This document shows, one piece after another, positions 7,412-16,737 of a DNA stretch of 53,629 nt (positions within the stretch are counted from its first letter, which is position 1; each line of letters begins with the position of its first letter). Below the pieces are notes generated by a model. It ran no database searches. It worked only from the letters and a program-made list of their open reading frames with translations, and was not told the origin of the DNA. The stretch lies in NCBI RefSeq assembly GCF_000452705.1, contig NZ_CP007015.1, positions 1-53,629 of the forward strand, in the 5' to 3' direction. Source of the DNA: Pseudomonas syringae CC1557. GTDB lineage: Bacteria; Pseudomonadota; Gammaproteobacteria; Pseudomonadales; Pseudomonadaceae. A program made the position numbers and the translations under genes.

Positions 7412-9824
7412 AACCCGCAGTGATAACGAACTGATCCAACTGTTTCACAACCTCAACCGCTACTTCCTGGCCCTGGGCAAAAAGGAAGGCAAGCACCTGA
7501 TGCTGCAAACCTACATCACCAAGACAGGCATCGAGCTGGACACGCAATACACCTTGCCGCTGCCCGCGCTGCAGGACTTCGTGGACGCTTACACGGCACC
7601 CTTTCGCAACGGCACCTTCTTCCAGGTCGGGTACAGCATTGCGCTGATCCTCAAGTACCGCGAGGTTGATGAAGGGATCGAGCGTATGAGCGACCTGTTG
7701 TCACTTTCCTCTACGTTGCTGGCCGAATATGACCCGGTCATCATGGGCCTTGAGGAAAGCGAACACGGTGCATTGTTCTCGCAGATCGGGCGCTACTTCA
7801 GCCTGTTGATTAACGGGCACGAAAAAGACGTGCTGGTCAGCGACACCCGCTTGGGTGACGCGATCATTGATAGCGTCACCAACTTCGAAAACTACGATTT
7901 TGTCGAGAACCGGCCCAATCGGGGTGGCCAGCGTTTCGCGACTACCTTTGACCTGCGCGACTACCCCAGTGGCGGGACCTACCCCGGTATGTGGGACGAG
8001 GCCATCGAGCAGCAGTTCGAGTTCACCCTGGTGCAAACGTTTCTGTTCGAAGACCGCAACAAGGCCAAGGACAAATTCAAAAAGCACGTGGCGGATCTGG
8101 GTTCGGTCGAGCGCGATTCAAAGCAAACCGAGGAGCTTGAAAATGCCATCGATGCCATCACCCTGGGCGACAAGGCGTTTGGTCGTTATCACGCCTCGCT
8201 GATCGTCTACGGCAACACCCCGGACCAGGCCATCGAGAACGGCACGAAAATGGCGTCGGTGTTCACGGTGCGTGACGCGACCTTTGTGCGTTCGACCATG
8301 AGCAACATCGACACCTGGTACACGCAGTTCCCCGGTGTGACCGAGGCCATGTACCCCATGATGAAGTCGACCGAGAACCTGGCGTGCAGCTTTTCCCTGC
8401 ACTCCACTCCCACGGGCAAGGTCAAGGGCAACCCCATCGGTGATGGAACGGGCGTGATGCCGGTGCTGACGGTCAACAAGGCCTTATATGTGCTCAACGT
8501 GCATGACAGCCCACCCGGCCAGAACAACCTCGGTGAAATGCTGCCAGGTCATGCGGTTTACACAGGCCAAACGGGGGTGGGTAAAACCACCGCTGAGGCC
8601 ATCCTGCTGACCTTTCTCAGCCGCTTCGATCCGCTGATTTTCAGCATCGACTACAACGAGTCTTTGAGACATCTGCTGTGTGGGTTGGGTGCCGAGTATT
8701 ACACCGTGCAGCCTGGGCACTTCACCGGCGTCAACCCGTTTCAGTTTCACGACCGTCCTGGGTTGCGGCAAATGCTGAATGATCTGGTGCTGTGCTGCGC
8801 CGGTGGTCCAGCGAAGACCGATGAAGCCGACCAGCGCACGATCAAGGATTCGGTCGAAGCGGTCATGGCGCATACCAATGTGCGACTTCGGGGCATGTCG
8901 CTGCTGCTGCAAAACATCCCCCATCGGGGTGGCAATTGCCTGCACACCCGGCTGTCGAAATGGTGCCGTTTGGCCGGTGAAGGCCGCGAAGGTCAGTACG
9001 CCTGGGTTCTGGACTCGCCGATCAACCAGTTCAATGCGCAGACCTACCGGCGTCTGGCCTTTGACTGCACGCAGTTGCTCAAAAACGACTACGCCGAGAA
9101 GCACCCCGAAGTCATGGAAGCGTTTCTGAACACGTTGTTCTACATGAAACGCGAAATGCACGAAGCCCGCCCCGGCAATCTGCTGTTGAACGTGGTGGCC
9201 GAGTATTGGGCACCGCTGTCGTTCAAAAGCACGGCGGACGCAATCAAAGAGGTCCTGCAGAGCGGACGCATGCGCGGGGAAATCCTGATCATGGACACCC
9301 AGTACCCCGAGCAAGCACTGGCGACGCCTTACGCAGCAGCCGTCATTCAGCAAGTGACAACGCCTATCTGGCTCCCAAACAAGAAAGCCCAGGCCGAGAG
9401 CTACGCCAAGTTCGGCGTCACCGGCAAGGTGTTTGAGGCAGTGCGTGATATGGGACCGCTGAGCCGGGAAATGGTGGTGCAACAGGGGCACCAGACGGTG
9501 AAGCTGAAAATGGAGCTGGACGGCCCGCTCAAGTATTGGTTGCCGCTGTTATCCGCCACTCAAAAGAACCTGGCAGTGGCTGAACGTATTCGGCAACACC
9601 TGGGCACGACCGATCCCATGGTCTGGGTCGATGCGTTCCTGGTGGCCGAGGCTGTGCGCCAATGGTTGAACACCGACGATCCCGCTGTATGGCTGCCCGC
9701 GTTCGACTATGCCGAGGGCCTGCGCCAGTCCATGAAGACGCGGGATGCACAGCGCTGGATGCCGGCCTTTCAAAAAGCCTGGAAAGCCCTTCAGGAACAG
9801 AATGAAATCGAGGTTTCGTCATGA
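7272..9824 (+). CDS. virB4: VirB4-like transfer ATPase
   Basis: An 850-residue ATPase that powers pilus assembly and substrate transfer. The ATG at 7272 has GGAG eight bases upstream. The N-terminal CagE/TrbE/VirB domain is followed by a clear Walker A, TGQTGVGKTT (about residue 434). At the Walker B position the usual hydrophobic run then DE reads LLLNVVAEYW (about residue 640), so the Asp is Ala while the Glu is kept. The C-terminus carries three exact 22-residue repeats (see the repeat entry). This pass is intact. Confidence 0.93.
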   Translation: MAHDFHTSVMPPEKKVPLMRYPVHEHMVTLPGNRLVSLIQLKGVSSETRSDNELIQLFHNLNRYFLALGKKEGKHLMLQTYITKTGIELDTQYTLPLPALQDFVDAYTAPFRNGTFFQVGYSIALILKYREVDEGIERMSDLLSLSSTLLAEYDPVIMGLEESEHGALFSQIGRYFSLLINGHEKDVLVSDTRLGDAIIDSVTNFENYDFVENRPNRGGQRFATTFDLRDYPSGGTYPGMWDEAIEQQFEFTLVQTFLFEDRNKAKDKFKKHVADLGSVERDSKQTEELENAIDAITLGDKAFGRYHASLIVYGNTPDQAIENGTKMASVFTVRDATFVRSTMSNIDTWYTQFPGVTEAMYPMMKSTENLACSFSLHSTPTGKVKGNPIGDGTGVMPVLTVNKALYVLNVHDSPPGQNNLGEMLPGHAVYTGQTGVGKTTAEAILLTFLSRFDPLIFSIDYNESLRHLLCGLGAEYYTVQPGHFTGVNPFQFHDRPGLRQMLNDLVLCCAGGPAKTDEADQRTIKDSVEAVMAHTNVRLRGMSLLLQNIPHRGGNCLHTRLSKWCRLAGEGREGQYAWVLDSPINQFNAQTYRRLAFDCTQLLKNDYAEKHPEVMEAFLNTLFYMKREMHEARPGNLLLNVVAEYWAPLSFKSTADAIKEVLQSGRMRGEILIMDTQYPEQALATPYAAAVIQQVTTPIWLPNKKAQAESYAKFGVTGKVFEAVRDMGPLSREMVVQQGHQTVKLKMELDGPLKYWLPLLSATQKNLAVAERIRQHLGTTDPMVWVDAFLVAEAVRQWLNTDDPAVWLPAFDYAEGLRQSMKTRDAQRWMPAFQKAWKALQEQNEIEVSS
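9579..9776 (+). repeat. Three 22-residue repeats at the VirB4 C-terminus
   Basis: Codons 770-835 of virB4 encode three consecutive 22-residue units that begin AERIRQ, AEAVRQ and AEGLRQ. Each contains a Thr-x-Asp turn and a Trp-x-x-Ala-Phe segment. The pattern suggests a small helical-repeat extension after the ATPase domain. It recurs identically in the second pass (51564-51761). Confidence 0.8.
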
Positions 9825-10507
9825 AAAATCACGTGATGGCTTACGCGCTTAGCGCGCTCATGTTGACCACAGTCCTGCCTGCTGCGCATGCGGCAGTACC
9901 AGGCGTTCCGGTCCTGGATCCGTCTAACCTGCTCGCGCTGAAGGCGAATGCGTTGGCCCAGGCCAAGCAGGCGATGGACGCGCTGAGCACGGCCAAAGAC
10001 GCGATCACACAGACCGCGCAGCAATACAACCACTACAAAAGCATCATCACCGGCAACGACATGTTGGGTGGGTTCCTGAACGACCCAGCCTTGAACAAGG
10101 TAATGCCTCTGGGGGACTGGGCCGATGTGTATAGCACGGGACGGGATATCGCCAGTTTGCGTGACCGCTACGGCTTAACTTCGGATAATGCCAGCGTGCA
10201 GGCGAAATTCGATCAGATGATGTCGGCTGCCGATGCGCTGGAGCGCAATTACAACGCCAGCACTGAACGGGTCAAGAACGCCGAGCTGCTAAGGGCCCGG
10301 TTAAACGAGGTGCAGACCCCACAACAGAAGGAAGATCTACAGCTGCGTTACCAACAGGAGCTGATCGAGCAGCAAAACCAGCAGATGCGGCTGGCCAACA
10401 TGCAGATGCTCCAGCAGCAGCAAGAGAAAATGGAAAATGAACAGCGGGCCCAAGCGTTTAGTGATTACATGAAAGGTAAAACTAGCGTACGGCCTAGCTA
10501 CGATTGA
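9821..10507 (+). CDS. virB5: VirB5-like minor pilin
   Basis: A 228-residue secreted protein with a signal peptide (residues 1-24, ending AAHA) and a long, mostly helical, Gln-rich mature part. This matches VirB5/TraC minor pilins that sit at the pilus tip. The Gln-rich stretch near residues 185-205 (QQNQQMRL, then QMLQQQQEKM) looks like a coiled coil. The ATG overlaps the virB4 stop by four bases. Confidence 0.85.
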   Translation: MKNHVMAYALSALMLTTVLPAAHAAVPGVPVLDPSNLLALKANALAQAKQAMDALSTAKDAITQTAQQYNHYKSIITGNDMLGGFLNDPALNKVMPLGDWADVYSTGRDIASLRDRYGLTSDNASVQAKFDQMMSAADALERNYNASTERVKNAELLRARLNEVQTPQQKEDLQLRYQQELIEQQNQQMRLANMQMLQQQQEKMENEQRAQAFSDYMKGKTSVRPSYD

Positions 10508-10535
10508 TTACTAAGTTCACAAGGGAATATGACCT

Positions 10536-10889
10536 ATGCTTAAAAAAATGAGTTCTTTGTTTTGTTTAGTGCTGTTTGCATTTGCACTGTCCGGGTGCGG
10601 TGATGATAAAGGGCAAGAATTTGTTGGGCGATGGACCGGTGAAAATAAAACCAGAATGGGCAAGCCAACCTATGTGATGGATATATCAAAGGATGGAGAA
10701 GTCTTCCACATTAACCTTGAAACCACAGCTGATATTGTGGGGTATGGGAAAATGAAAAAAGACCTGCAGCGACTTGAAGCAAAAGCAGAGTCAGACAGTG
10801 TGCTAAGCATGGCCGGTGGTCTTGCAACCATGCGCTTGGAAGGTAAGGTTATTCACTTCGACGGCACAACGTATAGCCGATCAAAATAA
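10536..10889 (+). CDS. Eex-like entry-exclusion lipoprotein
   Basis: A 117-residue lipoprotein: positively charged start, hydrophobic core and lipobox LSGC with Cys at about residue 21. The mature part is small and probably beta-rich. It lies between virB5 and virB6, exactly where pKM101-type systems carry eex, the entry-exclusion lipoprotein that blocks uptake of a second identical plasmid. Its base composition is more AT-rich than its neighbours. The function is inferred from position, size and lipidation. Confidence 0.7.
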   Translation: MLKKMSSLFCLVLFAFALSGCGDDKGQEFVGRWTGENKTRMGKPTYVMDISKDGEVFHINLETTADIVGYGKMKKDLQRLEAKAESDSVLSMAGGLATMRLEGKVIHFDGTTYSRSK

Positions 10890-10899
10890 CGGAGGCGGC

Positions 10900-11835
10900 A
10901 TGGACGTAACAAAAATAGCCCAGACGTTGTTTGATTTCGTTGATGCCGCTCTGCAAAGCGCTTTGGTCACCGGCATGGCAAAGGTGATGCTGGGACTTGG
11001 AGCGCTATTCGGAACCATGTGGTTGATCAACTTCACGCTTCGAAACATTCAATGGTTGTACCGTGGCATGAACGTCGCTTTCGAAGACGTGGCGAAAGAA
11101 ATTGCAAAAATGGCTTTTATCACCGCATGTGCATTCAACCTGGAGTGGTACGTAAATACAATCGTACCCTTTGTCACCGGCCTCCCCAATTGGATGGGGG
11201 GGGCCATGTCCGGCCAGGAGGGCGTGCAAACCAACCAGATAGACAGTTTGATTGCTACGTATATCGAGAACCTGCAAGCGCTTATAAGTGCCATGAACTT
11301 CAATATCATAACAACCAGTTTTGCTAATGTTTGGTTGGGTATTCAAGGAGTGGTGTTTTATGTGCTCGGAGGTATCCCGTTCTTGCTCGCCGCCGTTGCC
11401 ACGCTTTTTGTGCTGAAGGTGTCGACAACGGCTATTGTATCCGTAGGGCCTCTATTCATTGCCTTTCTGTTGTTTGATCAGACCAAGCAGTATTTCTGGG
11501 GTTGGGCATCAGCCATCGGAGGCTTTATGTTGGCTCAGGTACTGGTTTCGGTCGTGCTTGCTATCGAGATTGGCTTTATCAACACTGCGATGATCAAAGA
11601 TGGTTCTTTAAACACCTCTCTGGCGGGTAATTTCGTCATCCTGCTTGTCTTTGGCACGTTTACAGCACTTGTCATCGAACTTCCAAGCCAAGCATCCTCC
11701 ATCATGGGCGGTGGTCCCTCCGGAGGAGGACTTGTCAGTAAAATCTCAGGATTTAGTGCAGCAAGAGGCATGACACGCGGTGTCGCCGCCGGTATTTCCA
11801 AACTGCGTGGGAGGGGAGGCAACAACATCAAATAG
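10900..11835 (+). CDS. virB6: VirB6-like polytopic inner-membrane protein
   Basis: A 311-residue protein from the ATG at 10900 (GGAGG seven bases upstream). It has several hydrophobic helices, with the conserved central region GPLFIAFLLFDQTKQYFWGW typical of TrbL/VirB6 channel components. The C-terminus is Gly/Ser-rich and basic. The eight-G run at 11196-11203 is read as seven in the second pass, which breaks that copy. Confidence 0.9.
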   Translation: MDVTKIAQTLFDFVDAALQSALVTGMAKVMLGLGALFGTMWLINFTLRNIQWLYRGMNVAFEDVAKEIAKMAFITACAFNLEWYVNTIVPFVTGLPNWMGGAMSGQEGVQTNQIDSLIATYIENLQALISAMNFNIITTSFANVWLGIQGVVFYVLGGIPFLLAAVATLFVLKVSTTAIVSVGPLFIAFLLFDQTKQYFWGWASAIGGFMLAQVLVSVVLAIEIGFINTAMIKDGSLNTSLAGNFVILLVFGTFTALVIELPSQASSIMGGGPSGGGLVSKISGFSAARGMTRGVAAGISKLRGRGGNNIK

Positions 11836-11917
11836 CTCTCTGATCCAATAGCACCATCGTTACCGGCTACGTCCTCTTCTTACTTGTAATACCCTCGCTT
11901 CTCTCAGGTACTCCACT

Positions 11918-12223
11918 ATGAATTTCAAACTTGCTTTGAGCGGGCTGCTTTCGGCTGCCTTGCTGTCAGGGTGTGGCTCTGCACCCAAACTGTCCGAACC
12001 GGAAGGGCAGTGGGAAGACATGCCCTTCACCCATACCCCTGCGTCTCGGGCTGCCCCCGTGACAACGTCGACCACTGCCGTGCCTGGCCGGGTTCTGCCA
12101 GCGGCAAGCCCTGCGCCCAAGGCCCAGTCGCTCAAGACCACCAGTCCAAAGCGTTCGGCGCCCGCCTCCCCGGCAAAGCCCGCAGAGGCTCCGCCTAACG
12201 ATTCCAAATGCTCCGCGAACTGA
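11918..12223 (+). CDS. virB7: VirB7-like outer-membrane lipoprotein
   Basis: A 101-residue lipoprotein with lipobox LLSGC (Cys about residue 19) followed by a Pro/Ala/Ser-rich tail. It sits between virB6 and virB8, the VirB7 place. It would pair with VirB9 in the outer-membrane core complex. It is about twice as long as classical VirB7; the extra length is low-complexity. Confidence 0.8.
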   Translation: MNFKLALSGLLSAALLSGCGSAPKLSEPEGQWEDMPFTHTPASRAAPVTTSTTAVPGRVLPAASPAPKAQSLKTTSPKRSAPASPAKPAEAPPNDSKCSAN

Positions 12224-12260
12224 TCCGCGCAGCACGGGTTTGTCCAGGTTTAGGTGACTT

Positions 12261-13049
12261 ATGAGAAAGTTTCGAAAATCCAAAGAAGACGTGATCGAGC
12301 AGGAGCGGCAACTGGCCGCCCGTACCAGCATCGACGCGGCAACCGCACAAGAAATCAGCCTGGTTGAACAGGCTTGGATCCATGCAGCGCGGTACTTTGA
12401 AAAGAGCATCGCCGCCGATGAAAAGGCCAAGACCAAACGAGCAACGCGGTTGAATTATGTGTTTGGGACCATTGCCGTCATGTCGGTTGCCGCCGTGATG
12501 GGCCTGACCCCACTCAAGACCGTTCAACTGGGCCTGGTACGTGTAGACAGAAACTCCGGCTACACGGATGTGGTGTGGGCCGACGACAAAGGCAAGCCAC
12601 AGGAGCAGATCGATGACGAGTTCTGGCTTTCCGCGTACACGCGTTTCCGCGAGAGCTACAACTTTTCGAGTAACGATGCCAATTACAGCATGGTCAAGTT
12701 GATGTCCTATGACGAGACCTTTACCGAGTACCGCAACTTCCAGTTGTCCTCCAAGGGCTATCTGGAAGTGCTGGGGACCAACCGGCAAATACGCACAGAT
12801 ATCAACAATATCAACTTCCTTGATCGTAAAGATCGGGAAGGCACCGCCCAGGTGCGGATCACCAAAACCGTGCTGGACCGCAACGGCGTCCCCGACCCCC
12901 AGCTGCACCCGGTGACCTGGGTGGCCACAGTGACCTACGACTACAAAAACCCTGCCAAAAAAGCCGGTGACCAGTGGCTAAACCCCCGTGGCTTCGGGAT
13001 CAAGGCCTACACAATGACTCAGGAAGTTGGGGTGTCCAATGGCAAATAA
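12261..13049 (+). CDS. virB8: VirB8-like assembly factor
   Basis: A 262-residue protein: cytosolic N-terminus, one membrane helix (about residues 66-84, FGTIAVMSVAAVMGLTPL) and a periplasmic NTF2-like domain ending in the usual LNPRGFGIKAYTM segment. VirB8 nucleates the inner-membrane complex. Its last 11 bases overlap virB9. Confidence 0.92.
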   Translation: MRKFRKSKEDVIEQERQLAARTSIDAATAQEISLVEQAWIHAARYFEKSIAADEKAKTKRATRLNYVFGTIAVMSVAAVMGLTPLKTVQLGLVRVDRNSGYTDVVWADDKGKPQEQIDDEFWLSAYTRFRESYNFSSNDANYSMVKLMSYDETFTEYRNFQLSSKGYLEVLGTNRQIRTDINNINFLDRKDREGTAQVRITKTVLDRNGVPDPQLHPVTWVATVTYDYKNPAKKAGDQWLNPRGFGIKAYTMTQEVGVSNGK

Positions 13050-13848
13050 AGCCGCTTCAGGCCTCACGGCCTTGTTACTCATGACATTCGGTCTGCCTGC
13101 CTTTGCCGAGAGCATGGGCACTGGCTCGGCACTGGACCGGCGCGTGCAGACGGCCATTTATTCACCTGACGAGGTGTACAGGATTCAAGCGACGGTGGGC
13201 CGTGGAGCGCTGGTCCAGCTTCAATCAAACGAGACGATCAATCAAGACACCGGGCTGATGGTATCGGGCGATCCGAAAGCTTGGTCTATTGGTCCAAACA
13301 AAGCGGGCAATATGGTTTCGCTCAAACCGGTTACCGATAAAGAGCCCGATACGAACCTGACCATCAACACCAATCGGCGTACCTATCTGATTGAGCTGAA
13401 GTTGGTCGAGCGCTACCAAGACTCGACCTATCTGCTGCGCTTCACCTACCCCGAGCCGCCGAAAAAGTCTGGAGCAGCCCGCCGTGATCCCGGCAATCCC
13501 TGTGACGGCCCTGTGCAAAACGGCCCCTACCAAAAGCGCTCGAACGAAGAGAGTCGATCCATCGCGCCCTATGAGGGCTGGGACAACGGCATGCTGACCT
13601 GCTTCCGCTTTACTGGCAACGGGCCGCGCCCGGTGCTGTACCAGGTTCTACCAGACGGCACCGAAACGGTGGCCGACATGCACAACGAACAGAACGTGGT
13701 CGTGGTGCATGGGGTCAGCCGATTGTTTCGGTTTCGCCTGAACGGTCTGCTTGTAGAGGCCCGGCCTACTGCCCAGGTGAACACGGGGTACAACTTCAAC
13801 GGGACCACCACCGGCGAGATTCGGGAGCTCAAGCATGCAGAACAATGA
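13039..13848 (+). CDS. virB9: VirB9-like outer-membrane core protein
   Basis: A 269-residue protein from the ATG at 13039, within the end of virB8. A signal peptide (to about residue 24, ending AFA) is followed by an N-terminal domain that binds VirB10 and a C-terminal TrbG/VirB9 beta domain (YEGWDNGMLTCFRF, then RLFRFRLNGLLVEARP). Its last 14 bases overlap virB10. Confidence 0.92.
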   Translation: MANKAASGLTALLLMTFGLPAFAESMGTGSALDRRVQTAIYSPDEVYRIQATVGRGALVQLQSNETINQDTGLMVSGDPKAWSIGPNKAGNMVSLKPVTDKEPDTNLTINTNRRTYLIELKLVERYQDSTYLLRFTYPEPPKKSGAARRDPGNPCDGPVQNGPYQKRSNEESRSIAPYEGWDNGMLTCFRFTGNGPRPVLYQVLPDGTETVADMHNEQNVVVVHGVSRLFRFRLNGLLVEARPTAQVNTGYNFNGTTTGEIRELKHAEQ

Positions 13849-15205
13849 CAACGACCAGGCTCCGGAGAACACTCAAGGGCCGGACAGCATCGGGCCGCCC
13901 GAAGCAGCAGCGTCCACAGCAGCTTCTCCGGAACCGGCCCCGGTCTCCGAGCCTGATAGCACTCAGGCCCGCGGCGCCTTTGACGTGCGGGCCAAACGAT
14001 CAGGCGATGCCCAAAACAAGAGAACGCTTTACCTGGGCCTGGTCGGGCTGGTGTTGGTTGGTCTGCTGGGGATAGGCGGACTTTGGTACTTCACCATTTC
14101 CAAGATGAAAACCACCGGCTCCGAGGTCGATGAAACCAACGTCAAGAAGGACGCGACCCTGGACGTGAATCTGGGTACCGATGACAGCATGAAAAAGGCA
14201 CGGGAAGCCAAGCTGGCCGCAGACAAAGCCGAAGAGGATAGGCGAGCCCGAGCGGAAAGGGAGCGATTGGCCAAGGAGCAAAAAGATAAAGAGGATGCCG
14301 AGCGCGGAAAAAACGGTCAGGACCATGCCGGTAGTGCGCCGCCTCCGCCCGGCTCGCCCGGCCAGAACCCGCCCGTGGAACAGACCCCCCGGCAACGCAA
14401 ACTGGGACGTGAAATGTTGGTCACCTCGGAAGACGCGCAGGGTACTGGTGCTGGGAATACTCAGCCGCAACAGCCTTCCGGCGAGCAGCCATCCCTGCCG
14501 CCTTCAATGCTGGCCGACATTCAGGGCGGATCGAGCAGCGGTCTGGGTGGTGAATCGTCCAGCAGAAAACGCAGCAGCCTGAGCAATCTGGGCGGCACCA
14601 CCTTTACCCCGGCTAAGGCTTACCTGGCACCGAACCGCAAGTACCTGGTCAGCCACAACACCTACACGCGCTGCGCGCTGTACACCGAAATCATCAGTAC
14701 ACACCCAGGAATGGTGGATTGTCGTCTGACCGATCCGCTGTATTCCGCTGATGGCTCCACGGTGATTGCGGCAGCAGGTGACAAGCTCACCGGTGAACAG
14801 ACGGTTGAGGTTGGGCCAGGCGAAACCAGCGTGTTCACCACCTGGACCGAAATCGAAACCCAAGCGGGTGTGCGGGCCAAGATCGACAGCTTGGGTGCAG
14901 GCCCCATGGGAGCCAGCGGGACCGAAGCCTGGATCAATCGCCACTACATGCAGCGCTTTGGCGGTGCAGTGATGTTGTCGTTCATCCAAGACGCGCTTCA
15001 GGCCGCGTCCAACACGACGCAGAAAAGCTCGGGGTCCGGAGGCTACACGGTGAACAACAGCGAGCAGAACGTGGAGAGCATGGCCAACAAGGCGTTGGAC
15101 AGCACCATCAACATTCCGGACACCGCACACCTGCTGCCGGGCACCGTAATCACTGTCATCGTGGCCCGAGACATCGACTTTTCATCGGTTTTCGAGAACC
15201 GCTAA
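13835..15205 (+). CDS. virB10: VirB10-like channel scaffold
   Basis: A 456-residue protein: Pro/Ala-rich cytosolic tail, one membrane helix (about residues 67-86), a charged coiled segment (KLAADKAEEDRRARAERERL), a Pro-rich linker and a C-terminal TrbI/VirB10 beta barrel (from about residue 255: AYLAPNRKYLVSHNTYT). It spans both membranes and senses energy from the ATPases. Confidence 0.94.
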   Translation: MQNNDNDQAPENTQGPDSIGPPEAAASTAASPEPAPVSEPDSTQARGAFDVRAKRSGDAQNKRTLYLGLVGLVLVGLLGIGGLWYFTISKMKTTGSEVDETNVKKDATLDVNLGTDDSMKKAREAKLAADKAEEDRRARAERERLAKEQKDKEDAERGKNGQDHAGSAPPPPGSPGQNPPVEQTPRQRKLGREMLVTSEDAQGTGAGNTQPQQPSGEQPSLPPSMLADIQGGSSSGLGGESSSRKRSSLSNLGGTTFTPAKAYLAPNRKYLVSHNTYTRCALYTEIISTHPGMVDCRLTDPLYSADGSTVIAAAGDKLTGEQTVEVGPGETSVFTTWTEIETQAGVRAKIDSLGAGPMGASGTEAWINRHYMQRFGGAVMLSFIQDALQAASNTTQKSSGSGGYTVNNSEQNVESMANKALDSTINIPDTAHLLPGTVITVIVARDIDFSSVFENR

Positions 15206-15214
15206 GGAGTATTC

Positions 15215-16246
15215 ATGACGCAAGAACAAGGACTCACCGAAGACACCCTGGTCCTGGACTTCCTCGACCAGGCAGGCGTCACCGAGCGCCTGAGTCGTCA
15301 GGGCACCAAGGACGTGGCCATCAACCGGCCTTACGAGCTGTGGGTGGACGGTCCAAACGGCTGGCAATACGAAGAAGCGCCTTGGCTCACTTACAACCTG
15401 TGCTGGCGGCTGGCCAATGCGCTCTGCGCGCTGAACTACCGCGTGCTGGCCCCTCATTCACCGATTCACACGGTGGAGCTGCCTGGCGGGGAGCGGGGCC
15501 AGATTGTCATGGCCCCGGCATGCGAAAAGGGCACTCTGTCGACCACGTTTCGAAAACCCTCTTTGGATCGCTTCACCCATATGGATTACGTCAACAGTGG
15601 CCGCTATGACCGAGCCAGGGCCATTGCTTCACCGATACTGGCCCTGAAAGACTGGCAGCGCGACATGCAGGAGGCCCATGCGGCTGGCCACTGGCACCGG
15701 TTCATGGAAATCGCCATCGCCCATCGCCAGAACATCATCATTTTTGGTGGGCCGGGCTCGGGTAAAACCACTTACGGCAAGTCGCTGATCGACATGTTTC
15801 CGGTTAACCGCCGCATGATCACTATCCAGGAAATACTGGAGGACCCCATGCCCTTCCATCCCAACCATGTGCATCTGCTCTATGGCCATGTGGTGACGCC
15901 CAAAGCCCTGGTGGCCAGCGCGCTACGGATGAAGCCCGACCACCTGTTTCTGGCCGAGCTGACGGGTGACGAGGTGTGGCACTTCATCGAGATTCTGAAC
16001 ACCGGCACCAAGGGCACCGTGACCACCGCGCACGCCAATGACAGTGAAGCAGGCTACGCCCGTGTGTGCGGCCTGGTGAAGCAGTCACCAATCGGCCTCG
16101 GCCTGGATTACGCGTACATCGAGCGCCTGGTGCGCACCTCATTTGACGTGGTCGTGTACATGGAAAACACCTACATCGAAGAAGTGCATTACGAACCCGA
16201 ACACAAGCTGGCCTTGCTCAATGGCCAGCGTCAACGAGCTGCCTAG
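15215..16246 (+). CDS. virB11: VirB11-like hexameric secretion ATPase
   Basis: A 343-residue ATPase. Walker A GGPGSGKTT lies at about residues 176-184, an Asp/Glu box follows, and the conserved ELTGDEVWHF then NTGTKGTVTTAHAND covers the Walker B and His box region. AAGGAG precedes the start, nine bases after virB10. VirB11 switches the machine between pilus growth and DNA transfer. Confidence 0.94.
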   Translation: MTQEQGLTEDTLVLDFLDQAGVTERLSRQGTKDVAINRPYELWVDGPNGWQYEEAPWLTYNLCWRLANALCALNYRVLAPHSPIHTVELPGGERGQIVMAPACEKGTLSTTFRKPSLDRFTHMDYVNSGRYDRARAIASPILALKDWQRDMQEAHAAGHWHRFMEIAIAHRQNIIIFGGPGSGKTTYGKSLIDMFPVNRRMITIQEILEDPMPFHPNHVHLLYGHVVTPKALVASALRMKPDHLFLAELTGDEVWHFIEILNTGTKGTVTTAHANDSEAGYARVCGLVKQSPIGLGLDYAYIERLVRTSFDVVVYMENTYIEEVHYEPEHKLALLNGQRQRAA

Positions 16247-16255
16247 GAGAACGCC

Positions 16256-16612
16256 ATGTGGTGGAAAATCTTGCTATCAATCGTGTTCATGATGGCTGTG
16301 TGCTTCGTTATCGGGCTGTACGCAGGGGGGGCTATGTATCTGCACCTGACCCAAGGTCACTTCGCGGGCTTGGCCTGGGACACGCTATGGGAGACCCGCA
16401 AGCTGGCCTGGAACGACCGGCGGATGCTGTACGTGCCTTGGTCTTGGTGTGTGACGGCTGCCCTCACCTTCTTGCCAGTAGGCATCACACTGATGGCCCT
16501 TTTCGTGCGTTTGAAGCCCAAGACCTCGCTACACGGTGATGCCCGCTTTGCCAACAACCGCGAGCTGCGCCAGTTCGAGTACCAAGGCGAATACAAGAAC
16601 ACCAGCAAGTAG
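16256..16612 (+). CDS. VirD4 coupling protein, N-terminal membrane part (split gene)
   Basis: A 118-residue protein with two membrane helices (about residues 5-27 and 63-83). It ends KPKTSLHGDARFANNRELRQ, the linker that in VirD4/TraG joins the membrane domain to the ATPase domain. The rest of VirD4 is a separate gene at 19445. 118 plus 550 residues equals a normal full-length VirD4. AGGAGA precedes the ATG, so it is translated as its own protein. The two products would have to assemble to make a coupling protein. Confidence 0.8.
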   Translation: MWWKILLSIVFMMAVCFVIGLYAGGAMYLHLTQGHFAGLAWDTLWETRKLAWNDRRMLYVPWSWCVTAALTFLPVGITLMALFVRLKPKTSLHGDARFANNRELRQFEYQGEYKNTSK

Positions 16613-16737
16613 GCATTGCACCCGCATCACCCCCTGATACTCCCGCATTTTCAAACCATCCCAGTGCACCGCTACGCAGTCGGCTATCAGCTGTCTGGCG
16701 TTTGGCTGTGCCTAGCTTTATCCATATGAGGTGTACC

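Noticed and set aside
14504..15130. Long minus-strand frame opposite virB10, and similar ones opposite topB and virB4
   Set aside because: They are antisense shadows of high-GC genes with clear family membership and lack ribosome sites.
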